From Campylobacterota bacterium (lineage in GTDB: Bacteria; Campylobacterota; Campylobacteria; Campylobacterales; Sulfurovaceae): a DNA stretch of 6,966 bases. This document shows, piece after piece, positions 6,691 to 6,966 of this stretch. The translations under genes and the position numbers were made by a program. The notes under the pieces are model-generated. The model was given only the letters and a program-made list of their open reading frames with translations, did not search any database and was not told the DNA's origin. The DNA is taken from the NCBI GenBank assembly GCA_013153825.1, contig JAADDP010000032.1:1-6966 (forward strand), read 5' to 3'. The first letter of the stretch is position 1, and each line of letters starts with the position of its first letter.

Positions 6691-6966
6691 ATGGTAGAGA
6701 TACATCAATTTTCCCCTTCAGCTTTAAGTGGAGATGGAGTTGGAAATGGAATGTTCTATCTCCAGAGGATATTGAGAAGCTTAGGGTTTATATCAAATAT
6801 ATATGCAGAGAATATTGAGGATATATTGGGAGATAGAGTTCTCTCTTATAAGAAGATAGATAGGTCAAATAGAAATCAGATATTGCTGGTTCACTACTCT
6901 ATATATTATGACTTCTCAATATGGTTAGATGGGATAGAGTGTAGAAAGATTATGATTTATCACAAT
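6691..6966 (+). CDS. Glycosyltransferase family 4 (GT-B), N-terminal 92 residues, 3' end missing
   Basis: Open from ATG at 6691, one base after the methyltransferase stop, to the right edge. AGGA at 6677-6680 is a somewhat distant ribosome site. The translation begins VEIHQFSPSALSGDGVGNGM, then RILRSLGFISNIYAENI, ILLVHYSIYYDF and RKIMIYHN. This ordered set (IHQFxPS, GDxxGN, RxLRxLGxxSxIYAE, HYSI, YHN) is the known N-terminal Rossmann half of retaining group 1/GT4 glycosyltransferases from polysaccharide clusters, many of them mannosyltransferases. The C-terminal donor-binding half with its E-x7-E motif would lie beyond the window, so sugar and linkage cannot be read. Its position beside manC and the exporter suggests that it adds sugar, plausibly mannose, to the exported chain. 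Confidence 0.82.
   Translation, partial: MVEIHQFSPSALSGDGVGNGMFYLQRILRSLGFISNIYAENIEDILGDRVLSYKKIDRSNRNQILLVHYSIYYDFSIWLDGIECRKIMIYHN

Overview
The window is one unbroken run of plus-strand genes from a surface-polysaccharide cluster. Six coding regions sit head to tail with gaps of 20 bases or less, so it reads as a single operon entering from the left and leaving to the right. The DNA is AT-rich, with C the rarest base on the coding strand. Arginine is almost always AGA or AGG and isoleucine is often ATA. Base use, gene style and protein families suggest a Campylobacterota (epsilonproteobacterial) genome, perhaps a free-living relative of Sulfurimonas or Arcobacter. This is an inference from style; there is no rRNA or marker gene in the window.

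Layout, left to right: (1) the C-terminal ~85% of ManC, the bifunctional mannose-1-phosphate guanylyltransferase / mannose-6-phosphate isomerase that makes GDP-mannose (1-1211). (2) Wzm, the membrane subunit of a polysaccharide ABC exporter, starting at TTG two bases after manC (1214-1987). (3) Wzt, its ATPase, overlapping wzm by four bases and carrying a C-terminal glycan-recognition domain (1984-3189). (4) A 692-residue M10/serralysin-type zinc metalloprotease with an N-terminal DUF4214 pair, an Asp/Ser-rich linker and a short run of RTX nonapeptides (3210-5288). (5) A 461-residue protein with a divergent DUF4214-like module, a hydrophobic amphipathic stretch, a coiled coil and a C-terminal SAM-dependent methyltransferase (5304-6689). 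(6) The first 92 residues of a GT-B family 4 glycosyltransferase, cut by the right edge (6691-6966).

How they fit together: ManC supplies GDP-mannose, glycosyltransferases build a lipid-linked chain in the cytoplasm, and Wzm/Wzt exports it. The coiled-coil methyltransferase may cap the non-reducing end, with the Wzt C-terminal domain recognising the finished chain. This parallels the E. coli O8/O9a polymannose system (manC, wzm, wzt, wbdD, wbdA). Two things do not belong to that textbook arrangement. A predicted type I-secreted metalloprotease is embedded between wzt and the methyltransferase gene. The methyltransferase has the opposite domain order from WbdD and shares a DUF4214-type module with that neighbouring protease. 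These are the best leads to something not yet described. The DNA also contains no GATC that I could find in 6966 bases, although GAT is extremely common.

No RNA gene, insertion sequence, CRISPR array, terminator or convincing promoter was seen, and there is no non-coding stretch longer than 20 bases.
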